Assembly (NCBI GenBank): GCA_916610825.1
Contig: OU744451.1
Coordinates: 15,115,905 to 15,179,904 of the forward strand
Direction: 5' to 3'
Origin: Haliclystus octoradiatus
Taxonomy: Eukaryota; Cnidaria; Staurozoa; Stauromedusae; Haliclystidae
DNA length: 64,000 nt
The notes under the pieces are model-generated. The model had not been told where the DNA came from. It saw only the letters and a list, made by a program, of their open reading frames with translations, and did no database searches. The position numbers and the translations under genes are program-made. Positions within the stretch are counted from its first letter, which is position 1. Every line of letters begins with the position of its first letter. This document shows, piece after piece, positions 24,401 through 54,599 of the stretch.

Positions 24401-26739
24401 CAACAGTTCAATTTAATCTAAAATCATCTTCAGACAAGTTAAAAAGAGAAAGTTAAAAAGTTACATGAATATTTATATAAAATCTAATTTATTTGTCTAT
24501 GGAATTCATCGGAAAAGTGTTATACTTTTTAACAATTGCAAACAATGATTACGGGAGAGATATTCTAGCACAACAACTAATTTCGGATATACGATAAACT
24601 TTATGTAATTTCATAACATCTGTATTTTTAAATTTTTCTAGTTTGCGATTATGATCAAAATGTGATGATCTTCAACTATCAACCGGAAGGTAATATTAAA
24701 TTACATTTGTTTTTGTTATTTTAAGGAACAACAGGATTTTAAAGTTTGTAATAGGGTTCAAACTATTTAACGAGTAATTAGAAATGTAAAAGGGTTGCCT
24801 TTTTAGTGATAAGCCTAAATGCTATCGATCAAATGCTAATTCTTTCCAAAAATGATGCGGTTCGGAATTTTGCTATTCGATCCTCCGAACTTCCACCAAT
24901 CTCAAAATTGTATTCAGCATTTTCATATTTGGTCTCTCGTTATCATCATCGTCATTTATTCAGAACCCGATAAGCTTGGAGGATTTTTCACGGGTTTTTC
25001 CCCCGTGGTCAGAAAGAGACTCCAATCCTAAAGAACAAATTATCACTCCAATGGAATAGCGTCCCACACTCTGACTCAATTGATCATCGTGTAAACGTCA
25101 TAATTTTTCGTTTTCAGCTCTTGAAAGCTTTGGTGGTCAACGTCTCCTTCAAAAGGCTGAAATCAATCTTGGTTGTAACGTTAACACCATGTTTCGTGTT
25201 CAAGTGAAAAAGAAATCTGAAAATGGTTTTATTACCAACGTAGACAATCGTCACGTTACCTATCTCGGTATGTTGATGTAATTACATAATTATACTTCAA
25301 ATACTATCGTCACCAGCGTATAATACGCTGGTAATAGATAATGTGATTATTGACTTAAGCATTGATCATCTGGTCTTCATGACTCATGTTCACACTCCAC
25401 GAGGCTACACTGCCTGCAAAATCGGGACAAAAAACTTACCGATTTACAATATATTATATATATAGCTATTGCATTACGTTTCTCTTTTGGTTTGTTTAGG
25501 CCTTGCAATCTTTTATCTTAGCACCCTCTATTGTTAGTAGAGCACCTCTGATTCAGTATTGGATTTTCAATCATATTCTAATATTTAATATTACGCCTTT
25601 TAATTTTGAGCAATCAGCACTCTAATGCTGATGTGAGTAGACCGCGATACATCCATTTGTGTGACCAACTCGTATGACTATAGGCTTATGAATGTTCTAT
25701 GATCATTATAAACTGAAGGATGCTTATTCCCATCTTCTGTATGTGCAGCGACACTCAACGGTGGTATATCTGCGCTTTTGCCGATGCCAGAAAAAACTTA
25801 CCGTCGTCTGATGATGTTACAAAACAAACTGGTTGATTGTATGCATCATGTAGCAGGCCTCAATCCAAGGGCATTCAGGTCAGTGACGCTGTTTTGACTC
25901 ATTACTCTCATTGCCTGCCAGATTTCCAATTTGAATTTCTTAAATACCAATGTACCATCTCTCGATTTTTAGGGCTATGAAACTATCTCGTCGAATTTTA
26001 ACCAACCCTCATCGTAACATTGTTGATGGTTTACTGCTTGAAAAGTTTCTTCATATGAGTTTCACAGAACGTGATGAGTTAGCAAGGAAGATTGGCACAA
26101 CATCAAAACAAGTAAGATGCTGAAACAGGATTTCTTCGCAGAATTTGATTTCATATTATTATGATTGATGACATTTAATCAGCTACTGTATGTAGTTTCT
26201 TTGCTATAATCCTCTGACTGCTATATTTGACTACTTTTATTGAGGAGATAAACCAGGGAAGGAGAACGCTCTTTTACCGCTGTCAATGTTAAACATAAGG
26301 AGATGATACCGAGTTGTGCGTGTACGCAGATCAGACTACCATTCAACTAAATATGGAGGGTTTACATCACTCTTGTGAGTGGGTTATCGGAATTGGACCC
26401 ACGAGTTCACTAACAACCAACAAACGAAAAATCCATATCGTAAACTAGGCCGCGCGTTTACGATATGGATTTCTCGGTTGTTGTTGGTGAACTCGTGGGT
26501 CTAATCAATGTTAAAGCAGTCAATCGAATACGCTGAGTTTGCGTCTTTGTGCATGGTGAACACACCTCTGATTGCATGCATACAAGGAATTAATATGTTT
26601 ATATTGTTGTTTATCGTTGTTTATATTATAGTTCCTATAGCCTGACTTTTTTTGCTTGGAATCATAGATACCAAATTTGTATTTGTTTCAGGTTCTAGAC
26701 GATCTCATGGATGTTGAGCGTGCCGTTAGCCATTTTTAA
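1..26739 (+). CDS. CPSF1: CPSF1 (CPSF160), partial: 5' end outside window, 33 exons seen
   Basis: Largest subunit of the nuclear cleavage and polyadenylation specificity factor. It is the beta-propeller scaffold that, with WDR33 and CPSF4, forms the AAUAAA-reading module. Exons placed by homology and GT-AG sites: 1-78; 969-988; 3022-3079; 3302-3393; 3480-3548; 5025-5030; 6063-6143; 6269-6349; 6632-6688; 7218-7325; 8515-8548; 10229-10398; 11343-11494; 12369-12491; 13222-13392; 14058-14217; 14698-14767; 14851-14918; 15680-15832; 16286-16402; 17601-17691; 17823-17907; 18203-18344; 20102-20170; 20989-21072; 21646-21792; 22676-22708; 23210-23276; 24642-24689; 25118-25267; 25749-25878; 25973-26111; 26692-26739. 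Phases agree at every junction from 969 to the TAA at 26737. About 1030 residues are visible against about 1440 for the human protein. Family landmarks include [51 protein letters not shown] and a C-terminus ending VSHF. One conserved exon is missing between 78 and 969. Identity rests on recalled family sequence, not on a search. Confidence 0.96.
79..968. other. CPSF1 intron segment where a conserved exon should be
   Basis: I read all three + frames here for the expected GY(L/F)[16 protein letters not shown] segment and found nothing like it. The stretch is AT-rich and otherwise featureless. A 92-codon open frame on the minus strand (558-836) has no recognisable domain. Confidence 0.7.
969..988 (+). 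other. CPSF1: CPSF1 candidate 20-nt exon
   Basis: A polypyrimidine tract and TTCTAG precede 20 coding bases, then GTCTGT. Read so that it ends in phase 0 it gives AAELE after a split codon, which joins the next exon [10 protein letters not shown] (3022-3079) as in the linker that precedes the KKK(R) nuclear-localisation-like patch in other CPSF1 proteins. Its length (3n+2) does not fit directly onto the exon ending at 78, so at least one further exon of length 3n+1 must lie between. Small size and a low-complexity match keep confidence moderate. Confidence 0.6.
1035..1200 (+). repeat. Dispersed repeat, inverted relative to 3615-3795
   Basis: The stretch from CAATTAACTTTTTCAATCAG through TATAAGTGAAGACGTGTCCA to AGTACATCAACTGATAGCC recurs in reverse complement at about 3615-3795, at roughly 85-90% by eye. 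Both copies lie in CPSF1 introns. Class unknown. Confidence 0.75.
1867..2832. mobile_element. Non-autonomous DNA transposon with about 230-bp inverted arms
   Basis: The ends read TAGGGATG and CATCCCTA. Internal parts of the arms match well, for example TATCGGAAAATTATCG, AGCCTGCG.GCAGACCCAAA, GATTAGTAGG.TCTGCG and TATCGACAGAAAGCTTGC, each found again inverted at 2650-2830. No transposase is present. The look is hAT-like, but I could not see a matching 8-bp target duplication, so the class is tentative. It sits in a CPSF1 intron. Confidence 0.7.
2845..2935 (+). repeat. Repeat shared with 24915-25000
   Basis: ATCATCA.TGTCATCGTCATCATTTAT, then A.AA.CCGATAA.CTTG.AG and TTTTTCAC.GG, recur in a second CPSF1 intron at about 24930-25000. 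About 80 bp is similar. No termini recognised. Confidence 0.55.
3550..3600 (+). repeat. (AAT)n microsatellite
   Basis: About eight uninterrupted AAT units just after the CPSF1 donor at 3549. A second (AAT)n tract lies at about 18453-18484. Confidence 0.95.
3615..3795 (-). repeat. Inverted copy of the 1035-1200 repeat
   Basis: Reverse-complement match to 1035-1200, immediately after the AAT microsatellite. AAT tracts are commonly found at the tails of some SINEs and LINEs, so this may be a retroposed unit; that is inference. Confidence 0.7.
4775..4880. repeat. Imperfect hairpin (MITE-like), about 47-bp arms
   Basis: GATAAGAAGACAAGCGATA and TAGACGTAATTTTGCAACGT on the left pair with their near-complements ACGTCGCAAAATTATGTCTA and TATCATTTGCCTTCTTATC on the right. 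The loop is about 10 nt. It lies 150 bp before the 6-nt microexon, in the same intron. Confidence 0.8.
5025..5030 (+). other. CPSF1: CPSF1 6-nt microexon encoding Glu-Glu
   Basis: The previous exon ends ...GEPSFVS in phase 0 (3548) and the next begins [11 protein letters not shown] in phase 0 (6063). The conserved protein has two glutamates between them (FLS-EE-FQN in human). The sequence CTTTACAG|GAAGAG|GTAATC at 5017-5036 supplies exactly those two codons, with a pyrimidine-rich acceptor and a GTAATC donor. The two flanking introns are 1476 and 1032 bp. Confidence 0.85.
5435..5749. mobile_element. Foldback element, TTCATGAA family, about 130-bp arms
   Basis: Long near-perfect inverted repeat beginning ATGCATCTAT and ending ATAGATGCAT. 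It contains TTGAAGTTTGCAAGGTTTTA, the reverse complement of a block at 5681-5707, then ACCCCTGTGAAATACAGTTC and several copies of GTTCATGAACAGTTCATGAA. It is the fullest copy of a family also seen at 8779-8866, 12800-13085, 14315-14395, 15425-15500, 15890-16100, 21255-21480, 21838-21972 and 22825-22965. No coding capacity. Confidence 0.85.
6905..7100. mobile_element. CAGGGTC-family hAT-type MITE, diverged copy
   Basis: Contains GAATCCTAGATTCTGGAAGG and CAAATTCAGAAGAAAATTGA, and ends TTCGTCAGACCCTG. This matches the copies at 17128-17288, 33542-33707 and 38269-38441. It lies in a CPSF1 intron. The left end is disturbed. Confidence 0.7.
7326..8514. other. CPSF1 intron with unexplained open frames
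   Basis: Minus-strand open frames at 7426-7704 (92 codons) and 7685-7894 (69 codons) overlap. Plus-strand frames lie at 7860-8096 and 8171-8389. None shows a domain I recognise. They may be remains of a transposon gene, but I cannot support a function. Confidence 0.4.
8779..8866. repeat. TTCATGAA-family fragment
   Basis: Contains CCCCTGTGAAAAACAGCTCA, ATTAAATGGCCCC and CTGAACTGTTCTTGAACTCC, the core words of the 5435-5749 family, with several substitutions. Confidence 0.7.
9216..10139. mobile_element. Foldback element, GGTCACTCCACGTC family, 0.92-kb copy
   Basis: The left end GGTCACTCCACGTCAACTCG and the near-complementary right end GCGGCGTGGAGTGATG flank arms of about 300 bp. The arms share blocks such as ATAATGAAGAGAATATCAAC against GTTGATATTCACTTCATTAT. 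The same arms occur in the 1.97-kb element at 40117-42090. A fragment of the CAGGGTC MITE (TTCCAGAATCTAGGATTCTA) is embedded near 9715. The right end lies 89 bp before a CPSF1 exon. Confidence 0.8.
11343..12491 (+). other. CPSF1: CPSF1 acidic linker exons (two)
   Basis: Exons 11343-11494 and 12369-12491 encode DMSGLFTCE followed by runs of Glu and Asp, then [12 protein letters not shown] and a Lys/Ser-rich tail. This is the poorly conserved acidic loop that sits between propellers in metazoan CPSF1, whose human counterpart includes an EEEMLYG motif. Both junctions are phase 2. Confidence 0.85.
11996..12170 (-). mobile_element. Mariner-type MITE, diverged inverted copy
   Basis: Starts CAGTCAAACTC after a TA and contains GTCCCACCTTGCTTAATATC. 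This is the reverse complement of the complete copy at 39188-39373. The far end is eroded. Confidence 0.7.
12800..13085. repeat. TTCATGAA-family copy, diverged
   Basis: Multiple GTTCATGAA and TTCATGAAC words with CCCAATTTTCATGAAGTGTT and AAATTGCCCAACACTTCATG, arranged as inverted blocks across nearly 290 bp in a CPSF1 intron. Confidence 0.75.
14315..14395. repeat. TTCATGAA-family fragment
   Basis: Contains CATTTCATGAACGCTAAATG and CATGAACCTTCATGAACTCC in a CPSF1 intron. Confidence 0.7.
15425..15500. repeat. TTCATGAA-family short copy
   Basis: CAATTCATGAATGTTAAATG and TTCATGAACTGTTCATGAAC are followed by CTCCTGAACTGTTTTTTGTA, matching the family end. Confidence 0.75.
15890..16100. repeat. 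TTCATGAA-family copy, diverged
   Basis: Repeated inverted words include GAACTGTTCATAAACTTCAT, CCCGATTTTCATGAATTTTT and GTTCATGAATGAACTCATGA. It lies between CPSF1 exons at 15832 and 16286. Confidence 0.7.
17128..17288. mobile_element. CAGGGTC-family hAT-type MITE
   Basis: Left end CAGGGTCTGACAAAAG. The interior GAATCCTAGATCCCAGAAGG and GCAAATTCAGAAGAATGTTG matches the copy at 38269-38441. The right end CCTTTTGTCAGCCTCTGG is diverged. Confidence 0.75.
19776..19958. mobile_element. 183-bp hairpin element with about 48-bp near-perfect arms
   Basis: AAATAGTTCATACTTTCCGT and GAACTATGCTCTGATAGCAC on the left are mirrored exactly on the right (GTGCTATCAGAGCATAGTTC, ACGGAAAGTATGAACTATTT). The GC-richer centre is itself partly self-complementary. 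It may be the core of a larger inverted unit, because AATTTGATTGGTTAA near 18711 pairs with TTAACCAATCAGATT near 20038. Confidence 0.85.
20371..20665 (+). pseudogene. LINE reverse-transcriptase C-terminal fragment
   Basis: One frame reads [20 protein letters not shown], then a stop. Further on another frame reads [18 protein letters not shown]. This is the order (LG.tLD..LsF..H; LQ...N.AARL) found at the end of the RT region in CR1/L2/Jockey-type non-LTR retrotransposons. It is broken by stops and frame changes, so it is a dead fragment inside a CPSF1 intron. Confidence 0.75.
21255..21480. repeat. TTCATGAA-family copy, diverged
   Basis: Contains TTTATGAACTTTTCATGAAC, GGGCAATTTCAAATTCATGA and ACCTATTCATGAAGTGAAAT, arranged as partly inverted blocks. 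Confidence 0.65.
21838..21972. mobile_element. TTCATGAA-family foldback, compact copy
   Basis: A compact, well-preserved inverted unit. CTGCGAAAAAAGTTCAGGAG at the left is mirrored by CTCCTGAACTGTTTTTCGTA at the right. GAACAGTTCATGAACGTTAA and repeated GTTCATGAAC lie in the middle. It begins within 50 bp of the CPSF1 donor at 21793. Confidence 0.8.
22825..22965. repeat. TTCATGAA-family fragment
   Basis: TTCACCTGTTCAAAACAGTC, ATTCATGAACTAATTCATGA and CATAGTTCATGAACAATTCA lie in the intron after the 33-nt exon 22676-22708. Confidence 0.65.
23277..25117. other. CPSF1 introns, no further feature recognised
   Basis: Apart from the 48-nt exon at 24642-24689 and the short repeat near 24930-25000, this AT-rich stretch holds no reading frame or repeat that I can name. 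Confidence 0.6.
26396..26501. repeat. 106-bp near-perfect hairpin in the last CPSF1 intron
   Basis: GACCCACGAGTTCACTAACA and AATCCATATCGTAAAC on the left pair with GTTTACGATATGGATT and GTTGGTGAACTCGTGGGTC on the right, around a short GC-rich loop (TAGGCCGCGC). It lies 190 bp before the terminal exon. It may be a transposon relic or a structured intronic RNA. Confidence 0.85.
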
Positions 26740-27001
26740 CCGATGAAAAGTAATGCATTTACTGTATAGGCCAAATTTGTTTCCAGTTAATCATTACATA
26801 TCGCAAGATTCCATTAACTTGAACAGAACTGAATATCTGAAACAATCCTTCTATGCATTTGTATATTATTATAGTATAATGTCTTTTCTATTATGAGATA
26901 TTGACTTTATTATCAAACGACAGAATTTAAAATGATCAGCGTATGCATGTGTATGCATTTTTTTTTCATTCTCTGAATTTTGTTAGTCATTGTTTTTATT
27001 G

Positions 27002-27360
27002 TGGCAGCATGTCGTCAAATCTGTTACCCCACAGTTGACCTTTTTCAACAGATATATGATAGGTCTGGAAATGACGGGAGAAATGATCTAGAATTGATCA
27101 ATAGCTAACTTAAAGTCAATCAAATGCCAAATAATACGGGAAATAGGCACCGCAACTAATAGTCGCACCCCCTTTTCAAGATTTACTATGTTGTCTCCAA
27201 ACACAAACGTGTAAATTCTGTTTCAACCGATTTTCTAAAATATTTTGATACCTTCCTACATTTACTATATATTTACCTAGAGCTTTTTAGATTCAAGAAT
27301 AAATAAATAAATTGTTGCAACAAAGGTTAATCAGACAAACATGCTCACCATCAAGTGCAA
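27002..27360 (+). mobile_element. One-ended copy of the 430-bp TAGCATAGTCGTC element
   Basis: The left end ATGTCGTCAAATCTGTTACC matches the element at 47086. The interior CACAAACGTGTAAATTCTGT matches CACAAATGTGTAAATTCTGT there, and the order is preserved up to the AATAAA cluster. The right inverted end is missing. It probably forms part of the CPSF1 3' UTR. Confidence 0.7.
27298..27303 (+). terminator. Candidate CPSF1 poly(A) signal AATAAA
   Basis: This is the first AATAAA I find downstream of the CPSF1 stop, 559 bp away, followed by overlapping AATAAATAAATAAA. It lies inside a segment homologous to the 430-bp transposon at 47086-47515, which also carries AATAAA at the matching place. Its use is not proven. 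Confidence 0.45.
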
Positions 27361-29501
27361 TTTCAAAGATGTACGTAGTGTGTTGTATATCATATCATAT
27401 AATAAATTTAACAGACTAAAATACAGCTAGCAAGCTACTATAACGTTACAGCCTCAGTTAGGGGTATAATTTACAAAAAAATATGTTTTGAAAATTAGGT
27501 AACATATTGAAATTGATTTTATAGCTAGAGATGAACAATGCGAGGAAAATTTTATAGTTGGTGAAAACAATTTGCCAAGTTCTTTGATATATTATTTAGC
27601 TGATTGATGAATTTCAGGAGATTGAAATTGAATATAGTATTGCTTCTCTGGAATTTGAAGATTGCCATAATGAATAAATTGTTCATAATATGCTTGTTGC
27701 CCGGGGGTAACTCGTGTTAAATTGTATGCATGCTTTTACTCGCAGTAAACAATATGACGCTGTTAATTAAACTAGAAAAGGATTGAAGATAAATCAACCA
27801 CACATCAAACGTTATAAAACTGAAACATATATAATTTGCAGCAAGCAATCTGAGCATAGTCATCTGAGGTATCAAGCAAGAGGCCATCTTAGGTATCGAA
27901 TAACATACAATAATTAATGTAAGCTAATTATAAACATATATATTACTAGTAGACCTGTTATTACTAGCTGCTTTTGTACTGTTTTTAATGTATTAACCGT
28001 CATTATAATAATATTCTCGACAACTTGATCATCCTCAACATAGGCGGGAGGTGCCACTTCGGAAAGAAGTGAAGTACCAAAAAAGTTCTAAAGATCCTGT
28101 ATATGAAATATGAAATATGTATATGAAAGCTATCCAAAAACTTGAACAATGCTACCCGAAAATCTTAAAAACTGTTTCAAGATTTTTCAATTTTTTTTTT
28201 CAAAATTTTATAAAAAAACTTTAAAATTCTCTAGAAATTCAAAAAGGGCGAGAAAAAATTTCAATTTTCTACTCAAAAATTATTTTTCTCATCTGGAATA
28301 TGAACCCCAACAAAAGTGGCACGTCCTCGTGTGGCCGTCATTGGGAGTTAACCCCGGGGCTTGTAGTTCATACATATATTTGCACCCAATTCAGGGTAAA
28401 AGACAATTTCTATGATACATTGATCTGATCAGGGGTATTTACATTTGAAAAGATTGTACATTTTGTTAGAATCAAACTAAAGTTAATGACATAAAGTATA
28501 ATTTAGTATAAGTAGTTAAATTTTATTTCAAAACGGCTAAAATTGATAACTGATAAATTGTAATTGACGGCATTAAAATCAAACTAAAGTTATGATATGG
28601 AGAATTTTTAATTATTTATTTTTTCAATTTAAAGGCTAAAACTGATAGTGTAGAACTGTAGATAGGATATATGAAAGCTAGAATTAGTTTCATCATAAAC
28701 AATAATAAAGCAGAAAGTTTAAACTATATTTAAGGTATGAATAATGATACTCAATAGAGCTAATGTTCATCGTCACTTTTCTTGGCATGTGACATATATG
28801 ACAGTATTCCAGGACAGTCTAGAATATGCAGATAATGACTTGCGTTGGAGCCACACTCTTTGCATAATACAATTTGATGATGGCTGATGGTATGATGTCA
28901 AGGCAAAGTTTATGATGGTAAGACCATGAATTGACACGCGGGTGATTTTCTAATCCAATTTTGTGTTTTGAGAGAGGGCTTGTAGAGGCTGTAAAAGATA
29001 TCATGAATGTTGAAAAAGTAAGATAAGTAGTAATTGACACGGTTAACGCCCTACCGAAAGCCCCGCCGAAAGCACCAGTAAAAATTGAAAAGGTACTGCA
29101 ATCATTTATTTGATAGGTACTTCTAAAGCATTTCAAAATGTGTGGCTAAAAAGCTGTCATTCAATCGAAATTTTCTCTTAACTGTAATCCGAAAGACCGA
29201 AATCCAGATTCGATTCTAATCTCATCAACTACAGTATTAACTACAGTTTAGCCTGCTCGCAGACTCTCTCTCTATAAATCGTAAACTTGAACGACTCCCA
29301 TGATGGGTTGCATCAGCAATCTCAATTTCATGTAATCTCTTTCAATGACTTTCATCATTTTCCCCGCCACGTGATGAAAAGGTTTTACGTTTCACTTGAT
29401 TTGTAGGCCTACCGGTGGTAATTAAATTACAGTGAAGCTGTTCGTATAAACTTTCCAATTATGTGGCTCTTGTATCACGTTTAATTAATGGTACAGTCGG
29501 C
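27361..29501. other. CPSF1-KARS intergenic region
   Basis: AT-rich. Contains poly-T and poly-A rich tracts near 28180-28260. A word, AATCAAACTAAAGTTA, is repeated at about 28472 and 28579. Two open frames (28149-28415 + and 28819-29136 -) have no recognisable domain. The KARS promoter must lie toward the right end, but I see no clear TATA element. Confidence 0.5.
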
Positions 29502-29506
29502 ATGTT

Positions 29507-29510
<4 letters not shown>
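29502..29510 (+). promoter_or_regulatory. Minimal uORF overlapping the long-form KARS start
   Basis: ATG-TTA-TGA encodes Met-Leu-stop. Its TGA overlaps the long-form start as ATGA at 29507-29510. If transcripts include this site, the uORF could affect how often the mitochondrial start is used. The long-form ATG has G at -3 and A at +4. The cytosolic ATG has G at -3 and G at +4, a stronger context. The transcription start is unknown. Confidence 0.5.
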
Positions 29511-50813
<21,303 letters not shown>

Positions 50814-51580
50814 TTAGTATACATAGGTAAAACAAGTTAACTTAAATGATAATATTATTATTTGTGTAATATGTAGATGCCAGAGATTGATAATTATATA
50901 GTTAGTCAGTTATAGCATGTACTTATGCATGAATTCACAATATTAATATTATAATATATCTCCGGAATGAGAGCAAGATCGTATGTCACAGTTGTTTTAA
51001 TTTGTAATTTGAGGCGGCATATGAAACATAGAACAGCTCAAGGAATAGCTCAGGTGTGCTTGGTTAGGCAGTGACCCGGGCTATGATGAGCCATATTTCG
51101 GGGAGAACAATCAAGGTAAAGCCAATATAGATACTAATAACAGTCAAATCACATTTGAAGCCACAATTATTATTTCTGCAACTACAATGCCACGGACTGC
51201 ATCTGCTGCAAGATTTTTAGATATGTGAATTTGGTTGCGGGTATATTCGGAATAAACTTCCTAGCGGAGCGATAAATAATTTCAAGGGCTATTGTAAAAA
51301 TGCTTAATGACCGAATTTCTGCCTGCCGTGACCTTATATTCCCAATGAATTGTAATCAATAGAGGACTTACAATGGAATTTAGCGTCATTACATTCTGGC
51401 CTTCCTCCTTAATGTCGCTCTCTGTAATTAATAATGTGAGGCTAAACACGCATCTCAGTATATCTCTCTTGTGTTCTGCCAGAATCTAAGAACCCTTGTC
51501 CATTTAGCTTCAGATATTTCTATTATGCAATGTATAAGACATTGTAGAAATAATCTGCTGATATCTTTAAATTTGTAATA
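50814..51580. other. KARS 3' flank
   Basis: Contains the candidate AATAAA at 51251 and AT-rich sequence. I see no reading frame, RNA gene or repeat I can name before the retrotransposon remains begin near 51580. Confidence 0.5.
51251..51256 (+). terminator. Candidate KARS poly(A) signal AATAAA
   Basis: First AATAAA I see after the KARS stop at 50811, about 440 bp downstream. The intervening sequence is AT-rich and shows no coding signal. It would give a short 3' UTR. Confidence 0.4.
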
Positions 51581-53036
51581 GCATGGCTGCTCACACAGCA
51601 CCAAAACAGTAGCTCATTCAACGTCTTTCAGAGAAGCAGGAAAAGATTTCTTTAGACTTAATCTAAAGCAAGGTGAGAATGCAACTGCCTATTATGCAAG
51701 ACTACTGAAAATTTTCGACAAACCCAATATCCTAGCGGATCTGACTTTCTAATAGTAGACAGGTATATTGATGGATGTAAGCAAAGCAAAGAATCTCAAA
51801 AGAAACTGGTGGCCTTAGACAAAGGGGTTGAAAGATCAAAAGTCTTGGATGTGACGAGGAAGTTCTAAGCTATAGACTCCAAGGTGAGACACTCTATGAT
51901 GACTGTAACTCTACTGTCCATGCAGCTTTTTCTAGTGATCTCATAAAACAGCTTCAAAAAAATGGCGACAAGAATCAACGCCAAAAAGGTTACACTACCA
52001 AGAGGCGTCTGTGACGTGGAAACAATTTCCATGAAAAAAATAGATGTCCAGCCAGAGATGAAAACTGTTACGAATGTTGTAAGCTAGGATATAACACCCC
52101 TGCCTGTAGAAGTCAAGGAAGGAAGAGCAGATAAGCTGCCGTCGCACATGATGATGAGTAGGATACACATGAAGAATCGGATGTTGATGTTGCTCTGGTG
52201 AATGTTAATGTGGTAGAGGAGAAACTTGGTGTCTACGAAAAAAAGAAATCTTCAGGAAGGAAAATACCGCCCCTATATTATAGAGGGAAAAGTCGACAAT
52301 TGGGCGCAAGGAACAGGTGCACCTGTATCAATGATGTCCCAGATGAGAATCCAACCAAAGACATAACAGCAAGTACAAATGTGTTCAGATGAATTGACAG
52401 AGGAAAAGAGACAAGCTCGGAGACCCAGGGATCCATTGTCATTGACATTATCGCAATGAAAAAACCACATTAAGCCAAATCTGCTTTGTCAAGCATGTGA
52501 AGGAATTTCTACTAAGCAAAAGACTGCACAAGAGAGCGGGAGTAGTGTCTTTCTCTATGAGAGGTCAATTTTATGAAATGCTGTTCACATCACAACAGAA
52601 GATGAAGCTGAATACGTAGCGCTGAAGAAAAAATGGAGGAATCATTTCCCCCTTGGAAAGACATGTGGTGATCCACTACAGGACCTGAAGCAGATCTTTC
52701 CAGAAATATTTGACGGATATATTGGCCTATTCCAAAGTGATGTAAAATTAAAAGTTTCAGATGATGCGAAGCCTGTACAGCTCCCACCCAGAAGCGTCCC
52801 TATCAGCATTCACAAGGAACTCAAAGGACACCCGGATAAGATGGAAAGAGAGGGCATCATCAGACAATGTCCAGAAACTACTGAGTGGGTCCCAATTTTG
52901 TCATCGTGAGTAAAGATGATGACGGTCTTCATGTATGTCTGGATCGGAGAAATTTAAATAAGTATAATCTGGTACGGAATGTGCATCACACAGAAAGCTT
53001 TGAAGATGGGTTGATGATATATTGTGAAGATCTGGG

Positions 53037-53580
53037 CCTAGTGCCAATCTACTTCCGTGTATATAAAAGCTATGTATAACGTAATAATAATGAGATATGA
53101 GATGTATTGTATGTGTCGTTGAGTAAGACAAGATATTAGTCTCACTTATACTTGGTCTATTTTCTGTGTATTTATCTTCTTGGATAAAAACATCACATGG
53201 CGCAGTTGTAACGTGATAATTTGTCGAATTTACGTAAATTGAATTTTAAAACGACAAAACTACTAGATCATTCCAATTGGTTTCGATGAATTCTGTATTT
53301 CACGATGCCCCCTCTAGCAATTCCAGTACAAATATAATTAGACCGCTGTAATAGGTTGGTCAGTAAGACACGACAAGAGACGAGCTCGGGTTTGCGTGTG
53401 TATTCGAATAGATGTGAAGGGACACTGAATAGATAGGATTACAACATAGGACATAGTTACAAGTTACACAAACAACAAGACGGAACATGGCGTCTCGTAC
53501 AGGCCTGTTCTCGTTTGCTATCCCCTGCCGAAAAAATGTATGCTACTATTGAATTAGAATCTCTTGCCCTTCAATAGGGA
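53037..53580 (+). mobile_element. Second LTR-element fragment inside the Gypsy remains
   Basis: TATATAAAAG at 53058 (TATA-like) is followed about 145 bp later by CATCACATGGCGCAGTTGTA. TGGCGCAGT is the form of a primer-binding site directly after an LTR ending in CA. Further on (about 53523-53580) a frame reads MYATIELESLALQ, the usual RNase H-domain tail of Gypsy pol. The LTR boundary is inferred and no second LTR was found. Confidence 0.5.
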
Positions 53581-53825
53581 AAGTTCTTCTCAATTATTGA
53601 TGTAAAGGCTATTTTTGTTTATTTGAAGTTCGTTTGCAACATTGTTTACAAATAAGCGCTGTACGCATCGCAAATTATACTTTTAAAAATGAAAATCAAA
53701 TTGTTACTTAAAATTAAGCATAATTCTAATTGAATTGTAAGTTTAAACATCGAAAAGCCTGCAAATTTTTAAAAATTAACGACAAAATAAATATAATAAA
53801 AGGAGTCAAAGACTACACATTCATA

Positions 53826-53852
53826 ATTGTAAAATATATATATATATATGCA
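53826..53852 (+). repeat. (TA)n microsatellite
   Basis: About nine TA units in AT-rich sequence between the two Gypsy blocks. Confidence 0.9.
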
Positions 53853-54599
53853 ATTAAAATTCAATCAATTTTAGTCTCTTTCTGTGCAGAATATTTATTG
53901 CTTCAGTTGTAAAAGAGTGCTTATATAAATGCAAAGACTGGGTAATGGACAAAGAAGTTAAGCACAGACAGCAAACAGTTAATTGCTTTCAAACCACCAT
54001 TCCAGAAGTACTGTTTTCTGCTGCAACCATTTGGCCTATCAGTGGCAAGTGAGGAGTTTTGCAAAGAGATGGACAGATTCCTATCAGGTATTCCAAAAAC
54101 ATTTCCGTGTGCTGATGACGTCAAGATATAAAGGAACAACCGAAAAACGACATCATTTTGCTCAAAACGCTGGACAAGGCACGAACAGCAGGCATCAATT
54201 TCAACCCAAACAAATGTAGAATCAGGAAGAAAGCTATAGAATGCTTTGGCAGAGTCATTCCACCTAATGGAGGAAAAGTGTGCCCAAAGAAAGTACAAGC
54301 CCTTGTAGACATGCCAAGGACAAGCAATAACTCAAGAGTCTACAGATTCATTCAATTTCATTGGAAGTTCGATTCTAAATCTTTCGAAGAAGACATGTAT
54401 GACGAGAGACCTACTCAAAAAGATGTGCAATTCATCTTGACTGCTGACATGCAGACAGAGTTTGAAATTCTAAACCAGATGCTCGCTAAGTAAATAGAGC
54501 TAGCTCATTTTGACCCAGCAAAGGATGTGATTATTGAGACTGATTCATTGCTAAAGAGCTTAGGAGCTGTATACTGCAAGATGGAAAATCAGTGAGGTT

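Larger units (their letters stand above)
17601..26739 (+). other. CPSF1: CPSF1 C-terminal CPSF_A-type region (13 exons)
   Basis: From VYAIATT at 17601 to the stop, the exons encode the conserved C-terminal propeller region of the CPSF_A family, shared with DDB1 and SF3B3. Recognisable pieces are [85 protein letters not shown] and [10 protein letters not shown]. The last intron (26112-26691) contains a strong hairpin at 26396-26501. Confidence 0.95.

Noticed and set aside
28819..29136. 105-codon minus-strand frame in the intergenic region
   Set aside because: No recognisable domain and no coding-like features beyond openness; not supported.
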